DNA of 64,000 nucleotides from positions 88,466,342 through 88,530,341 of the forward strand of contig CM043953.1 in NCBI GenBank assembly GCA_014529385.2, given 5' to 3'. The notes below the pieces were generated by a model that saw only the letters and a list, made by a program, of their open reading frames with translations, did no database searches and was not told the origin of the DNA. Shown piece by piece: positions 1 to 11,744 of the stretch. Source of the DNA: Adiantum capillus-veneris (taxonomy: Eukaryota > Streptophyta > Polypodiopsida > Polypodiales > Pteridaceae). How positions within the stretch are numbered: the first letter of the stretch is position 1; every line of letters starts with the position of its first letter. A program made the position numbers and the translations under genes.

Positions 1-2178
1 TCAAGCGTATCTTCCAGAGAATCATGTGTTACGCGACGGCTTTTTGGGAAGAGAGCCACCAAGGATGTCTGCACAAGCATGGTTAGAGCAGAAGGAGATG
101 TGCGATGACGGATTGCCTCCAGGGATGAAGAGACTATCTCTATGGTACGAGTTACCATACTGGCCCCGACTCATGATCAATCACTTGCTCGATCCAATGC
201 ACATATTCAAGAATGTGGGTAATCTACTATGGGACCATCTGACCGGCAAGAAAGATACTTTGGGAGCCAGAGTTGACCTTAGAAATGTGGATCGTATGGA
301 GCAATATTGGCCGCAAACAGCGTCTGATGGATCGATAAAACTCCCTAAAGCACCATGGATTTTCACAGGAGCCCAAGAACGCAAAGTAAAAGAGAACATT
401 CGATCTTTGCGGACCCCACTGGCGTAATGCACTTGCTCCGAACGTGTTTTACTAAAGAAGGAAAGCTTACCGGTTTGAAGTCACACGATTGGCATAAAAT
501 GTGTCAGGTACGTTCATAGTGGACTTTAATATCATTGCATAAAATGTGGACTTTAATATCATTGCTGCACATACTTTACAGTTTATTTTACCGGTTGCCA
601 TTGAGGGATGTTTGTCTCTCGACATCCGTAACACAATCTACAAACTTGCAAAGCTGGTGCAATGGATCTCACAAAAGGAGATCAACGTAGACTCCATACC
701 ATTCGCCAAACTAAATGCTGCGGAGCTTGTGTGCATGTTTGAGAAACATTTTCCTACTACAATGCTAACCATTCAGGTGCATCTTCTTGTTCACATAGTT
801 GATGAGGTGGAAATAGCTGGCACAGTTCATTCCAGATGGATGTTCTTCTTAGAACGTTTCATGAAAACGCTTAAGGGATATGTGCGTCAAAAGGCACGTC
901 CGGAGGGTAGCATGGCAGAAGGTTGGTTGGTATCAGAGTCCCTAGTGTACATTGGAGAGTGGCTAGACGGATTTGATAAAGCCCGGGACACGCTATGGCG
1001 AACCATAGATGATGAGCGCATATCTGGGATTGTCATGTGCAATCTCGGTGTTGAGAAGAAGATGACGGAAGATCTAGAGGCTAAAATCAACCGATTTTGC
1101 ATGCTTCACAATCCAGTGATGCAAAAGTGATTTCACAATATGAGGATGCAAAGCAAGAGCGACAAAGGGCACGAATCGAGTGGAGACGGGGAAGACGACC
1201 ACCGATGCACTATCCAGCGGTTCTGGAGAGCCTACCAACCTTCATGAGCTTAAGATGGTTGCACAACCAATTGAAAAGCGCACAACAATGCGGTGACGAA
1301 GTGACTGAGGAAGAGTGGGAGTACTCTCGGGGTTGCGCGACCAAGGTAAGTTTGTAATGTACGACTAGCAAGTGACTTTATTTAGAAACGTTTGAACGGC
1401 CACTCATAATCTTTGTTCGTTGTAGTATAAGTCATACACAGCAGCATGGTGTAAAGGTCGACATTTTAGGGTGGAACGAATCGACAAAAAGCGTTTTACT
1501 CAAGATTGTGGAATCATGGCAAAATTTGAACAGTCTAGTCGACGACGTTCCTCTGATGCAGATCCTGTGGTGGCGGAACTCACTTACTTCGGCACGCTGC
1601 AAGAGATTTTGAGGATCGATTACAGAGGATTTTTTGTCGACTTGTTCGACGTGCAATGGTTCAAGATAATCATGGAGGGTCGCAACGCTACTGTGCGTAG
1701 AGGAGAGCCTGGTTTTCTTGAGGTGGATTCTACTAAGAAATGGATTGACCTAAGAGACACTTTCGTACTACCCGAGCATTGTGAACAAGTAAGTATGTAA
1801 ATAGTTAACATCCCCCTTTTACAAGTTATGTGCTTGAAAGCTCTCATGTAAGTTATGTGGCTCTGGCAGGTAATATTTCATCCTACAAAGTCTACATCAA
1901 ACTGGTGGTACGTCATAGAGGTAGCCCCTCGTAGTGCAAGGACGTATGAAGGCTACCATGTGCCAATCACAACGGCATCAATGGAGGAGATTAGAGAAGA
2001 TGCTCAATCAGAAGCCACTGCGGTGGTGCCAGACGAGCATCAAGATGCTACTACTCTATATGGGGTGCATGCAGAGGAGCTACAAAATGAAACAGAGGAT
2101 ATGTGTTTAAACGGAGAGCTCTATATAGATATAGGAAGTTATGCTGAGTTATGCGAGGATGAGAGAGAGATCTCTTAA
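1..2178 (+). pseudogene. CACTA transposase (TNPD-like), 5'-truncated by window and frameshifted
   Basis: This is the transposase of the CACTA element, which would cut at the terminal repeats. The first segment (26-507, WYELPYWPRLMINHLLDPMHIFKN) matches the end of the Transposase_21 domain, followed by the DUF4218 region (582-1130, VAIEGCLS, LVHIVDEVE, SRWMFFLERFM). The C-terminal DUF4216 region (1425-1788, YFGTLQEI, DLFDVQWF) follows. Introns with GT-AG borders fit at 508-581, about 1346-1424 and 1789-1869; the outer two keep the frame exactly. Two single-base lesions, near 418-421 (before TGVMHLL) and near 1126 (after NPVMQK), break the frame, so this copy is probably inactive. The stop is at 2176-2178. 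Confidence 0.85.
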
Positions 2179-2450
2179 AGCCACAAATATTGTATTTGAA
2201 CAATTTTGCTCCGTGTTGTAAAAGCTCTGGCTCTCTAAGTACCTTCCATGGTGTATAACGCTCTTTTCTACTCGCGCTCACATCTTTTGATTGAAAATTC
2301 TGAGTTTTCAACTTGCCTCTTCTATCACTCAATTCATTGCGTCATTGTATTTATATGCGTCATTACGTCATTGTATTTAATGGTCTTTGCGTCATTGTCT
2401 ACTCTATTCATTCAATATTAAGTTTAAATATTCATGTGTTTAATACAGGT

Positions 2451-3785
2451 ATGGATGATGAGGAGTTTCTTTCTTCTTTGTCACCGCAGCAGAGACAGTG
2501 GTACGTGGAGCGTCATCGCTCTGGCACATCATCGCGCGTTCCTACTCCATCCGCATCTCCCTCTCTTTCGGAGCATTCGGCGCGCTCCGAAGCTTCCGCG
2601 TCAACGAGACGAGCTTCACACTCGTCTAGACACCGGCGCTCTAGTGGTGGCGGTGGCGGTTGTTGTGGGGATTCCGCCACCGATGCCTCCACACTGCCTC
2701 GTGTTCGACGAGGCTCTTTACCCTCCCCTTCTTTGCCCACCCCCACACCAGCCACAGCATCGCCATCTACTCCAGGTTTTGCACGGCTGACTGTTCCTAG
2801 AAGCTACACACCTCTACCTACTCCGCCAGGAGACACCCCACTCGACACTCCTCGCTTCGGGGCCCAGACGCCGGTGGAGACACCTGACGTCCGTACCCCC
2901 ATCGACACGCCGCTAGAGACCCCTGTCGGGACGCCCAGGTTCACGCGTCACCCGCCAGAGGGCTTGTCTTACTCCATCGACTTCAGCGGCGGCATCATCA
3001 TGGATGATGACGGCAAGAAGGTGATCTCGCGCATGCGTGGTCTTTGCTCTCAGCTGTTTAGACACTACAAACTAAACAAATGGAGTGAAGTACCAAGTGA
3101 TTTAAAAAACAGAGTCATCAGCATACTTCATGATGAGTTTCCCGTTCCAACACGGGATCAGCGCTTCAATGAAGACCTGATGAAGATTCGAATGCGCGAA
3201 TACTGCAAACACAAGCGTTCCGAAGTGCAAAAAGCAATCAAGAATGGGTGGAACAGGCCAGATTGGCTGGCCAAAGAAGATTGGAAGAATGCGAAGAAAG
3301 CAGCGCGCGAGAATCCCGACAAGTGGAAGCAACAAAAGGATGCAGCCAGAGCGCGAGTAGAGGTAGGGAGCTCGCACCACTTGGGGAGCGGTGGATGGGC
3401 ATCATTTGAGGCCGATTTTGTAAGTGTTTTCACATTGCTCTTTATGTTCGATAGTTTAGGGTTTATGAGTTTTTTAATTCTAACATAATGAAATCTTTGT
3501 ATGTTTTGACAGTGGTCGATGACACGACGTGATCCCACACCGTACGAGCGCGAGTACGCAGGCAGGAAGGGCTTAAACGCCCTGATGGACATTCTCAGTT
3601 CTCGCGGCGGCATGGTTAGTATTAGGGTTTACTCTTTTTTATTTTTTGTATTGTTTTATAAATGTCGTTATATGTTTATACTTACTGAAAGCTGTCTTAT
3701 TGTCTTTTTTTGGAGAATCCGACAGATACGCTGCTTGGACGCGATGAGACGTCTGACTAGACGACGTCAGTTTAGCCGTAGCTAG
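2451..3785 (+). CDS. CACTA TNPA-like protein, three exons, intact
   Basis: Exons 2451-3419, 3513-3614 and 3726-3785 join in frame, with GTAAGT/ACAG and GTTAGT/ACAG borders, to a 376-residue protein with no internal stop. The ATG lies just after a TACAG acceptor-like site, so a 5'-leader intron is possible. Residues about 20-80 are Ser/Arg rich. Residues about 100-165 form a Pro/Thr stretch with recurring DTP and ETP steps. Residues about 190-320 are basic and Trp rich (SRMRGLCSQLFRHY, RPDWLAKEDW) and match the plant Transposase_24/TNPA-like family. In En/Spm, TNPA binds the subterminal repeats; the same role is inferred here. It follows the transposase by 272 bp and is the best-preserved gene in the window. 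Confidence 0.82.
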
Positions 3786-4120
3786 ATAGCATTAGTTTAG
3801 GGTTTCTCATAGCTTATGTATCATGAGACGGATTTTATACGTCTTTTTGAACCATGTATATTATTACATTTGTCACCGCAGTTCCTTTTGCCAATCAATT
3901 CTTTATGCCTATGATGTTGTACAATTGTCATTATTACATTTGCCAATCAATTCATTTTGCCTATGATGTGTACAATTGTCAATTTTGCAAACAATGCGTC
4001 TTGTGGGTGACTATTTTGGGTCTATTATCTACCCTTGCACTTTTTTTAAAAAGTGAATCAAGTACAATATGGTTGATGGGTGGCAGGGCATTCAATGCCC
4101 CGCTACCAAAAAAAAATTCT
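3786..4120 (+). other. CACTA 3' noncoding segment
   Basis: This is AT-rich DNA between the TNPA-like stop and the subterminal repeats. It holds a diverged direct repeat: phrases such as TTGCCAATCAATTC and CCTATGATGT recur at 3888-3920 and 3948-3970. No coding signal is seen. A run of nine A at 4109-4117 marks the junction with the repeat cluster. Confidence 0.6.
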
Positions 4121-4372
4121 CTCGGGCATCGCTATAACCGTCGCTATTTATGACTCTGTAGCGTCGCTATGAGCGTCGCTATAGTCTTCAGTGTAAACGT
4201 CGCTATAACCGTCGCTATGAGCGTCTCTATGTAGCGACGCTTATAGCGGCGCTTATAGCGATGCTCTCATAGCGACGCTCGTAGCGACGGTTTTAGCGAT
4301 GCCGGGGGTTATAAAAACCCAATGTATTTCCGTCGCTAACAACATCACAAGAGCACACAACCTCTTGTAGTG
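4121..4372 (+). repeat. CACTA subterminal repeats and terminal inverted repeat
   Basis: The motif GCGTCGCTAT and close variants (CCGTCGCTAT, AGCGACGCT on the other strand) occur about fifteen times between 4125 and 4340 in both orientations, ending in CTCTTGTAGTG at 4362-4372. Clustered short subterminal motifs in both orientations are diagnostic of CACTA ends, where they bind TNPA. The inverted halves can form a cruciform centred near 4232. Confidence 0.88.
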
Positions 4373-7300
4373 CATCTTGAAAAATCCTTCCATGGCACCA
4401 ATTCTATTTGGAAAGTGTTTGATACACAACTTAGGCTGCTTAGACTTTGAATGCTCCAATTGTGGAGCTGTAGCATGAAAGATTGAAGGAAGAAGTATTC
4501 ATAATTTTGTAGGAAAATATTGTTGTTTGGATGGCAAGATTCATTTGCTACCTTTGAGTGAGCCACCCCCAAAACTGAAAGATTTGATGCAATCCTCTAC
4601 ACGAAGAGGCAAGAATTTCTTAAAGAATATTTGTGGATACAATAATGCACTTGCATTTGCCTCTTTGGGTGCTCACATTGATGAAAACATGTCTCGAGGA
4701 AAAGGAGTTTACACGTTTAAGGCACATGGTTGTATATATCACATTGGTCCTTTAACACTAGGTTGGTAACCTAACAGGACATAAAAGTGTCCTTTCAGGG
4801 TTTTGAAAAAAACCTCCAAAACCATAGTAGATCCACTCATTTTGTAAAATCCTTTCATGAGGTTATAGTTCAAGGCCTACAACACATGGAAAAAATAAGA
4901 AACTTGTAAAATTTCTCATCTTTTGGTCACACCAAGCCTCCAAAGTTGATGGACCAATACATTTTCATCAAAACAGTCATTTCTTACGTTCTGTTGCATA
5001 AAAATAAGATTAGGGATTTTTGTAGGACTTGAGATAAATTCCCTAATTAACTTCAATGGATTGGTGATCAGAACATATGATTTCTTCTCACTCACTATTT
5101 TTTGTTTTGCCAAAAGAAATAGGTACAAGAAAGTTGAATCTTTACTATTCTGCAAACCTATCATCAAAGTTTCTATAGCCATGCTCAATAAAAATAATAT
5201 ATGCATGTTTTCTTAGTTCCCTATTGTCCTTTAGGTTCATAAGGAGCCATGGAGCATGTCAAAAGAATAATACATCTCTTACCAAGGGGAATCTTGGGGA
5301 CAAAGATGAAGTGCTAAATACAGCAAACATGAAAAAACTGGGTTCAACATTATGAGTTGTAGAATTCCATATAAACTATTCAATATCTAGCCAAATTTGA
5401 TCCTTATGACTAGATATGGTTACTACCTACAAAATGCATGTAGTTGTCACAAGAAACTAACAATATTGAAAAAGCTATACTTGATATACTAGAATGTTTC
5501 GTTTTCTTCTATAATAGAAAAAATCAACCATCATTGTCTACTATGCAAAATAGGGTATTAGGTGCCCCAAAACTCAAGGAATAATAGCTTTATGTTACAA
5601 TATGCGACTTAGAAAATCAAAACTGCATTTGGATGTCATGAAAGCCACCAAAAAAATTATAGAAGAGCTAAAATTGGCTAAAAAACAGGATTTGACATTT
5701 TTTGTAATTTGGTCATAACTTACAACTTTAACATTTATTTCTCCCTAGAAGCATCAGGACATGTTGAGGACTACTAAAGATAGTTCTCTAGCATTATAGA
5801 CCTCACAAACATGAATTCTAGAGTGGTATAGTTGCAAAAAGTTGAAAAATGCCAAAAACAGGACCCGTTTTTTCACACAGTTTAGGTTGTGAAATGTTGT
5901 GCAAGGACAAGGTTAAAGATGGAATTGATATTCCAAAAAAATGTCAAGTTTTTTTCATCTCATGAGACAACTTTCTAGACAGATAGCACCTCAAAATCCA
6001 TTTTGAAACTCTTGACATAATTCAAGAAAAATGGTCACTTAACAGCACATAAAAGTGTCCCATTACCAACCTAGTGTTAATGCCAGTTGAAGGACATAGT
6101 GAAGTTCCTCGATTTTCACAATTGTATTTTTTTTGACACGGAACATGCGCTACAAAATAGATTGCATCATGTTCCATACTTGGATATTGAAGTATTAAAA
6201 ACTTTATAAGAAATGATGCATAGGGTGAATCCTTATGCTCATGCACTTCGCACTGCAGGTGCTATGGTTAATGGATCTGTTGTTTCAGAGATCAAGATGG
6301 TGATAACTGAAGCTCGCTCTAATGGGCGGAAATATCTTGCTCCTTGTGGTGGTGAAATTGCTGCTATATTGCCAGGGCAAGGCGATGAGAGAACTATAGG
6401 GCATCGTGACATAGTATTAAATCTTTGAGAAGGGGGGTTAAAATGAATTTCTAATTTTCATCGATCATACACGCCTCTTATGTATGTTCTTTTGTTTCCA
6501 ATGGGACAAGATGGATGGTATCCTTCACTACAAAGCAGAGCCAGACAGAAAATTACACAAAAACAATACTATAGTTATCAAATACAAATAAGAAATGACA
6601 CCTTTGAGTTGCTCCAACAATATATTGTGGATGCATATAGTTCCATGGAGGACTCACATTTGTTGTGGCTAAGAAATAATCAGAGGACACTCCATGGTGA
6701 GTTCTATCAAGGCTTGGCTGATATGGTCCAGGCTAGGGATGGTATCAATGTTGTTTTGGGACAAACTGTTGGGCATAGAATTGTCTTGCCATCTTCTTTC
6801 ACTGGAGGGCCAAGATACATGTGCCAATTGTACCAAGATGCCATGTCAATTGTTCGTAAGAGGGGAAAGCTTGATCTCTTCATAACCTTTACATGTAATC
6901 CACGATGGAGAGAGATAGAAGAAGCATTGCTACTGGGACAAAGTGTTGTAGATCGTCTGAATCTAACTGCACGTGTATTCTATCAAAAGTTTAAAGACAT
7001 GATGCATTTTCTTATAAAAAAGGCTGTCTTTGGAGATGTTGTAGGTCATGTACGTGTGATCAAGTTTCAAAAGCAAGGTCTTCCACATGCCCATATATTG
7101 TTGATTTTAGCATCTAAGTACAAACCAATGGAAGCATCCCACTATGATAAGTTGGTGTGCGCTGAGCTCCCAGACAAAGATCTATTTCTAGAGTTGCATA
7201 GTGTGATTAGTCGATGCAATATTCACGGACCATATGGTTCCTTGAATTCAAATGCTCCATGTATGGTTGATGGAAAATGTAGGTTTACATATCCATGCAA

Positions 7301-7946
7301 ATTTGCACTATCTACAAATGTGGATGAAAGTGGATATCCTACATATATGAGACGATATAATGGAAGTTTTGTTCAATTAAGAGATTGCAAGCTAAACAAT
7401 AGATGGGTTGTTCCATACAATCCATTTTCATCGTTGAGATATAGAGCACACATCAATGTAGAGATTTGCTCAACCATTTCCGTTGTAAAGTATTTGGACA
7501 AGTATGTATATAAGGGCCATGATCGAGCCACTGTGGTGCTCCATGATCATGAAGGTGTTTTTGAAAAAATTAAGAGCTATCTTGATGCACGATATGTTTC
7601 TGCATCTGAAGCTATTTGGCAAATTTATGGTTTTGACATGCATGAAGAGAAGCGTGATATCCAAAGATTGCAAGTTCATCTTCCCAATCAAAATACTGTG
7701 AATTTTTAAGATTCAGATGATTTGGCAAAGTTAGTAAATAACAACGAAGTTAAGAAGACAACACTCACTGAGTGGTTTGTTGTAAACCAAAATCATCATG
7801 AGGCCCATATTCTAACATATGCTAACTTTCCTACTATGTGGGTTTGGAACAAGACTCAAAAACAATGGACACAGAGGCAGTTGGGAGATACCATTGGAAG
7901 AATGTACAACATTGTCCCCACTGCCGGAGATGTTTACTATTTCTAG
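4373..7946 (+). pseudogene. Helitron Rep (HUH endonuclease) part of the RepHel gene
   Basis: Rep nicks and rejoins DNA during rolling-circle transposition. The frame is open from the CACTA boundary through a zinc-finger-like CSNCGA (about 4452) and GKIHLLPLSEPPPKLKDLM. The 1321-bp element then interrupts it at 4756-6076, and it resumes at MPVEGHSEVPRFSQLY. The nuclease core at 6480-7709 has FITFTCNPRW (6878-6907), the HUH-type LPHAHILL (about 7080-7104) and a two-tyrosine stretch KYLDKYVYKG (about 7489-7518). Damage includes an 8-T run near 6127 that shifts the frame, stops at 6426 and 7707, and a stop at 7944 in YYF*ILLTICKG. It is degenerate but clearly RepHel. Confidence 0.88.
4756..6076. 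mobile_element. 1321-bp nonautonomous TIR element in the Rep frame
   Basis: Both ends read inward as CACTAGGTTGGTAA, a 14-bp perfect inverted repeat. The element is flanked by TTAA at 4752-4755 and 6077-6080. Removing it with one TTAA restores the Helitron Rep frame (GPL joined to MPVEG), so this is a clean insertion. Because TTAA is palindromic, the target duplication may be TTAA (piggyBac-like) or TA (Tc1/mariner-like, with the TIR then starting ACACTAGG). Near each end a small hairpin-forming block (GGACATAAAAGTGTCC at 4777-4792; CACATAAAAGTGTCC at 6046-6060) recurs in direct orientation. No transposase is seen; the interior is AT-rich. Confidence 0.82.
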
Positions 7947-8228
7947 ATTTTGCTAACCATATGTAAGGGATGCAAGTGTTATGATGACTTGAAAACATAT
8001 GAAGGATAGATTTATGCTACATTCAAAGAGTCTTGCAATACTAGAGGGTTACTGCAAAGTGATGAGGAGTGGATCACATGCTTGGAAAAAGCCCCTTCTT
8101 TTCAAACTGGATTGCAATTGCACCAATTTTTTGCTATTATATTGGTATATTGTGAGCCATTATGTCCGGGGACATTGTAGGATAGGTTTTCTATTGAGAT
8201 TTCTAAAGACTATGCATATGCTTTAAAC
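7947..8228 (+). pseudogene. RepHel linker between nuclease and helicase
   Basis: Past the stop at 7944-7946 the same gene can be read on, with changes of frame, through ILLTICKGCKCYDDL, EEWITCLEKA and LHQFFAIIL. These are the residues that join Rep to the helicase in plant Helitrons. Several indels make it non-functional. It leads directly into the helicase segment at 8229. Confidence 0.7.
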
Positions 8229-9864
8229 ATGCGTGTACTTGATGCAAGAGTTCGACAAGAAGTTGCTAAAAGTCGCGCACTTTGTAATTTACATTCTTTG
8301 CTACAACAATATGGTAAGAGGCTCTCTGACTATCCCGGGATGCCTCCAATTGATCAAAGTTTTATGTCTTTAAGTAGGAGTAGTGTATTAGCAGAAGAGA
8401 CCATGTATGATACTACCGAACAATGTAGTATGGCAAAACAAATGGAAAGGTCTCTAAACAATGTCCAACGTGATGCTTACAATTGCGTGCTACAAGCAGT
8501 TGAGTAAAATGGAGGGGTTGTCTTCTTTCTAGATGGTCTAGGGGGTCTGGAAAAACCTATGTTTATAATGCATTGTTTGCACGGCTTTGAGGTGAATGTA
8601 AGGAAGCATTGGCATGTGCATCATCTGGTATTGCAGCTTTTCTCCTTAGCAATGGAAGAACTACACATTCGAGGTTTAAGATTCCTCTAGAATAAAATTC
8701 TGAGTCAACATGCAATATAAAAGTGAATAGCCAACTTGCTGAATTGTTGAGGAGAGAAGCTTTGATTATATGGGAGAAGCACTCACGACTCATCACCATG
8801 ATTTTGAGGCAGTAGATAAGACACTCAAAGATGTTTTATAAACAGGCAGTCTGTTTGGTGGAAAGGTAGTTTTTCATGGAGGTGACTTTAGGCAAATTCT
8901 ACCAGTTGTACGTAAAGATAGCCGAGCAGATATTTTGAATGCGACATTGTGTCATTCGTACATTTGGAGACATACAAGAATATTAAGGCTCACTCAGAAT
9001 ATGTGTGTGCAAAATTGTATGACAGATGCAACTAAGAAACAATTTTCACATTGGGTTCTTGATATCGATAATGGGAATATACATGATGGGGGAATTGTTG
9101 ACAATGTCACTTTGCCTACGAGCATGGTACTTCAAAGAAACCAATTGTCAAATCTTATTGAGAGAATCTATGGAGATATTCAGAGAGTCGAAGATTATGC
9201 ACGATTCTTTAAAGATAGGGAAGTTCTTGCACCTTGCAACAAGGATGTAGATGTGGTCGATGATTATGTCTACGCAAGATGTGTGGACATTATAGAGAGT
9301 ATTTGAGTGCAGACTCCCTATGCGAATCAGAAGAGAGCAGTGCTTTGTATACAATTGAATTGTTGAATAGCTTGGATTTAGGTGGAGGATATCCACCACA
9401 TGTATTGTCTGAAAGAAAATGCTCCTGTCATGCTATTGTGCAATTTGGATCCAAGAAGGGGGCTTTGTAATGCCACAACGTTAATATGTAGACAGTTTCA
9501 TCGTAGAGTCATAGAGGTAGAGATACTCACTGGTTCCAACTTTGGAGACTGAGTATTTCTTCCAAGGATATATTTCATTGCTGAAAATTCAGGGACTACC
9601 CTCCCAAATGAGAGGAGACAGTTTTCTATAAGGGTGGCATTTGGGATGACCATAAATAAAGCACAAGGACAAACATTGGGCCTCTTGGGATTATATTTGG
9701 CAGCACCCGTTTTTTCACATGGTCAGTTATATGTGGCAATGTCACGTGTGAAAACCTCAGTTTCTATAAAGGTTGTGGTCAAGGATGATAATGAAGCAGA
9801 GTTGACTCAGACTCCAAACTTTGTATTCAAAGAAGTATTGCTGACTGCAAACGCAGTGGGGTAA
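8229..9864 (+). pseudogene. Helitron PIF1-type helicase domain, unit 1
   Basis: This is a 5'-3' DNA helicase of the PIF1/RecD2 type, fused to Rep. Landmarks in order are LSDYPGMP (about 8317), VQRDAYNCVLQAVE (8463-8504), Walker A GLGGSGKTY (about 8536-8562), HGGDFRQILPVV (about 8877-8912), LRLTQNM (8983-9003), GMTINKAQGQTL (9643-9678) and YVAMSRV (9730-9750). Stops after QAVE, inside the Walker B area, near 9303 and from 9470 to 9640 show decay. This copy is the most complete of three and contains the point (8473) at which the later tandem units restart. Confidence 0.88.
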
Positions 9865-10868
9865 AGCATGCACAAATGGAATGTTGAAATTGTATATGCA
9901 AGACATCCTCTTTTACATCATTTGTGCTCAAAAGGATGTAAGGTTCCAAGCTACAAATTTTCTCAAAGCGGGAGTGCAATATTTTGTTGCATCGCCTCTA
10001 AGAAATTGCAATGTAGGTCATTGGGTTATCATCCATGCCTTAGAGATGAAAACATGCTTCTATTGTATTCTTATCTATAACAGATTGCAAATGAGTAGAG
10101 GTAAGAATACATGGCTATATGTGATGTCTTAATTAATTGCTCAAGGAGATTGACCCTCAGCTATATTTTCCTTCAAAAAGATAATAGCTACTTTTCTCTA
10201 CATCCACTTCAACACTATGTTTTCTGGACTGAAGACAAGGTAATTGTAGGTAGGTAGGGTGACATGACCCTCTCTCTTACTATTTTTAATCAAAAAATTA
10301 TTTTCATTAAATGAGATTTGTTCTGGGTAAATAAGTGTGACCCTAGCCCTTTTAACTGTTTATTTTACTTTTAAAATATTCATGAGTTTACCACTTGCAC
10401 ATCAAAATGAAAGAATGGGAATTTGGAAGGGTTGTGGAATTTGGAAGGGTTTTTGTTAAATGGGATTGGTTTTTGGTAAATAAGTGTGGCCCTAGCACTT
10501 TTAGCTCTCTATTTCAAGATTTTGATTTGGAATATTCACGAGTTTACCCCTAATTACATATCAAAATGAAACAATGGGAATTTTGGGGTTTGTGGTGTGT
10601 CAAGAAGTTTATGGTAAGTTTACTCTTAAGAGAGCTTGATAAAGTGACATGCGATTAACCTATTTGTCTTTGTTTGGTTAGAGATGGCCTACCACTCTAC
10701 AGTGACATGGATGCACATGCAACCATCAGCATTTGTCTATGGTAATTAATTATTTTGTCTATAATAATCAACTATTTTGCAAAAAAATCCACATGAGAGA
10801 CAAATTTTTTTATAGATCCACGATTTTGGAGAGGGCCTTTACATGCTGATGATGTTGTTCGCATCATT
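9865..10868 (+). other. Helitron tail, unit 1: noncoding
   Basis: This segment follows the helicase and recurs in unit 3 (15792-16800) and partly in unit 2 (12869-13400), so it belongs to the repeated unit. An ORF at 9881-10132 (FYIICAQKDVRFQATNF) is open also in unit 3, but no family is recognised. The rest is AT-rich with repeated phrases such as GGAATTTGGAAGGG and AAATAAGTGTGGCCCTAGC. Confidence 0.55.
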
Positions 10869-11226
10869 GAAGACTTTGAAGTTGTTCGGTATGGTGAAAT
10901 GAGACTTATTGAATTTTTTAAATGTTTTTTTGTTATGTAGTTTTCAATTTAACATTGAGTATGTTTTTGTAAACAGGAACCATTATTATCGCCGGTATAT
11001 GTTGTTGGGTGTTAACCATCAAATTGATGGTTTGCAGTATGTTTTTGTAAACAGAAACCATTATTATCGTCGGTATATGTTGTTGGGTGTTAACCATCAA
11101 ATTGATGGTTTGCAGGGATATTATCCCATCAAAGTTAATATCGACCATGATAATGGCCATGCCTATGTGAGTATTCAGGAAGTATACGTTATTCATATGG
11201 TGAGAGTTGTCCCGGTTGGAGGATAG
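10869..11226 (+). other. Exon-like conserved block in the Helitron tail, with 78-bp tandem duplication
   Basis: A block with splice-like borders (TTTTTGTAAACAG before, GATGGTTTGCAG after) reads RNHYYRRYMLLGVNHQIDGL, then GYYPIKVNIDHDNGHAYVSI. Versions recur at 13545-13760 and 16930-17150. In unit 1 only, 78 bp (26 codons) are duplicated in tandem (10960-11037 and 11038-11115). The product is not recognised. Retention of reading sense in three copies suggests a captured host exon, which Helitrons often carry, but selection is not shown. Confidence 0.4.
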
Positions 11227-11409
11227 AGATGTATATTACTTTGTTATGGGGAGCCTTTTTCAAGCTCTCCACGTGGCACAGAAAGAACGCAACATACGGG
11301 GTTGCCGGACAGCCGTCGAGGGGAGCTGATGTGTCACACAAGCCGCCCGAGGGAAGCTGATGGGTCGCGAGGTGAAGAGGCAGAAGTGGAGGCAGTCATT
11401 GCCTCAATA

Positions 11410-11451
<42 letters not shown>

Positions 11452-11700
11452 CTGCTGCGTTGCTGAATTCAGAGAGAGAGTGCACTCGCATTGCTGAACT
11501 CAGAGATAGAGAGAGAGAGAGCGTTTGTGTTCGAGTTGGTGCATAGGAGCTGGTGTCCTAGCTGCTGCTATAGACAAGCTGTTGTCTGAGCTTGTGCAGA
11601 TCATGAGTCGAAGAGAGCTGCTATTTGAGCTGTTGTTGTACGTCCAAGAGCTGCTAACAAAGCCGAGCTGCTGCTATGTGAGCCTGCAGGTAGTAGTCCC

Positions 11701-11744
<44 letters not shown>

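Larger units (their letters stand above)
1..4372 (+). mobile_element. CACTA (En/Spm) DNA transposon, 3' part
   Basis: The left end lies outside the window. The right end is defined by CTCTTGTAGTG at 4362-4372, the reverse complement of the CACTACAAGAG terminal inverted repeat of this superfamily, preceded by dense subterminal repeats. Two genes lie in the usual CACTA order and on one strand: a TNPD-like transposase and a TNPA-like DNA-binding protein. The 3-bp target duplication cannot be confirmed without the other end; the right flank starts CAT. The flanking DNA is an open Helitron Rep reading frame that begins exactly at the boundary, so the CACTA element jumped into a Helitron. Confidence 0.9.

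Noticed and set aside
4916-5206. Minus-strand ORF inside the 1321-bp TIR element as a transposase
   Set aside because: Ninety-six codons with no DDE or DNA-binding motif; the element is treated as nonautonomous.
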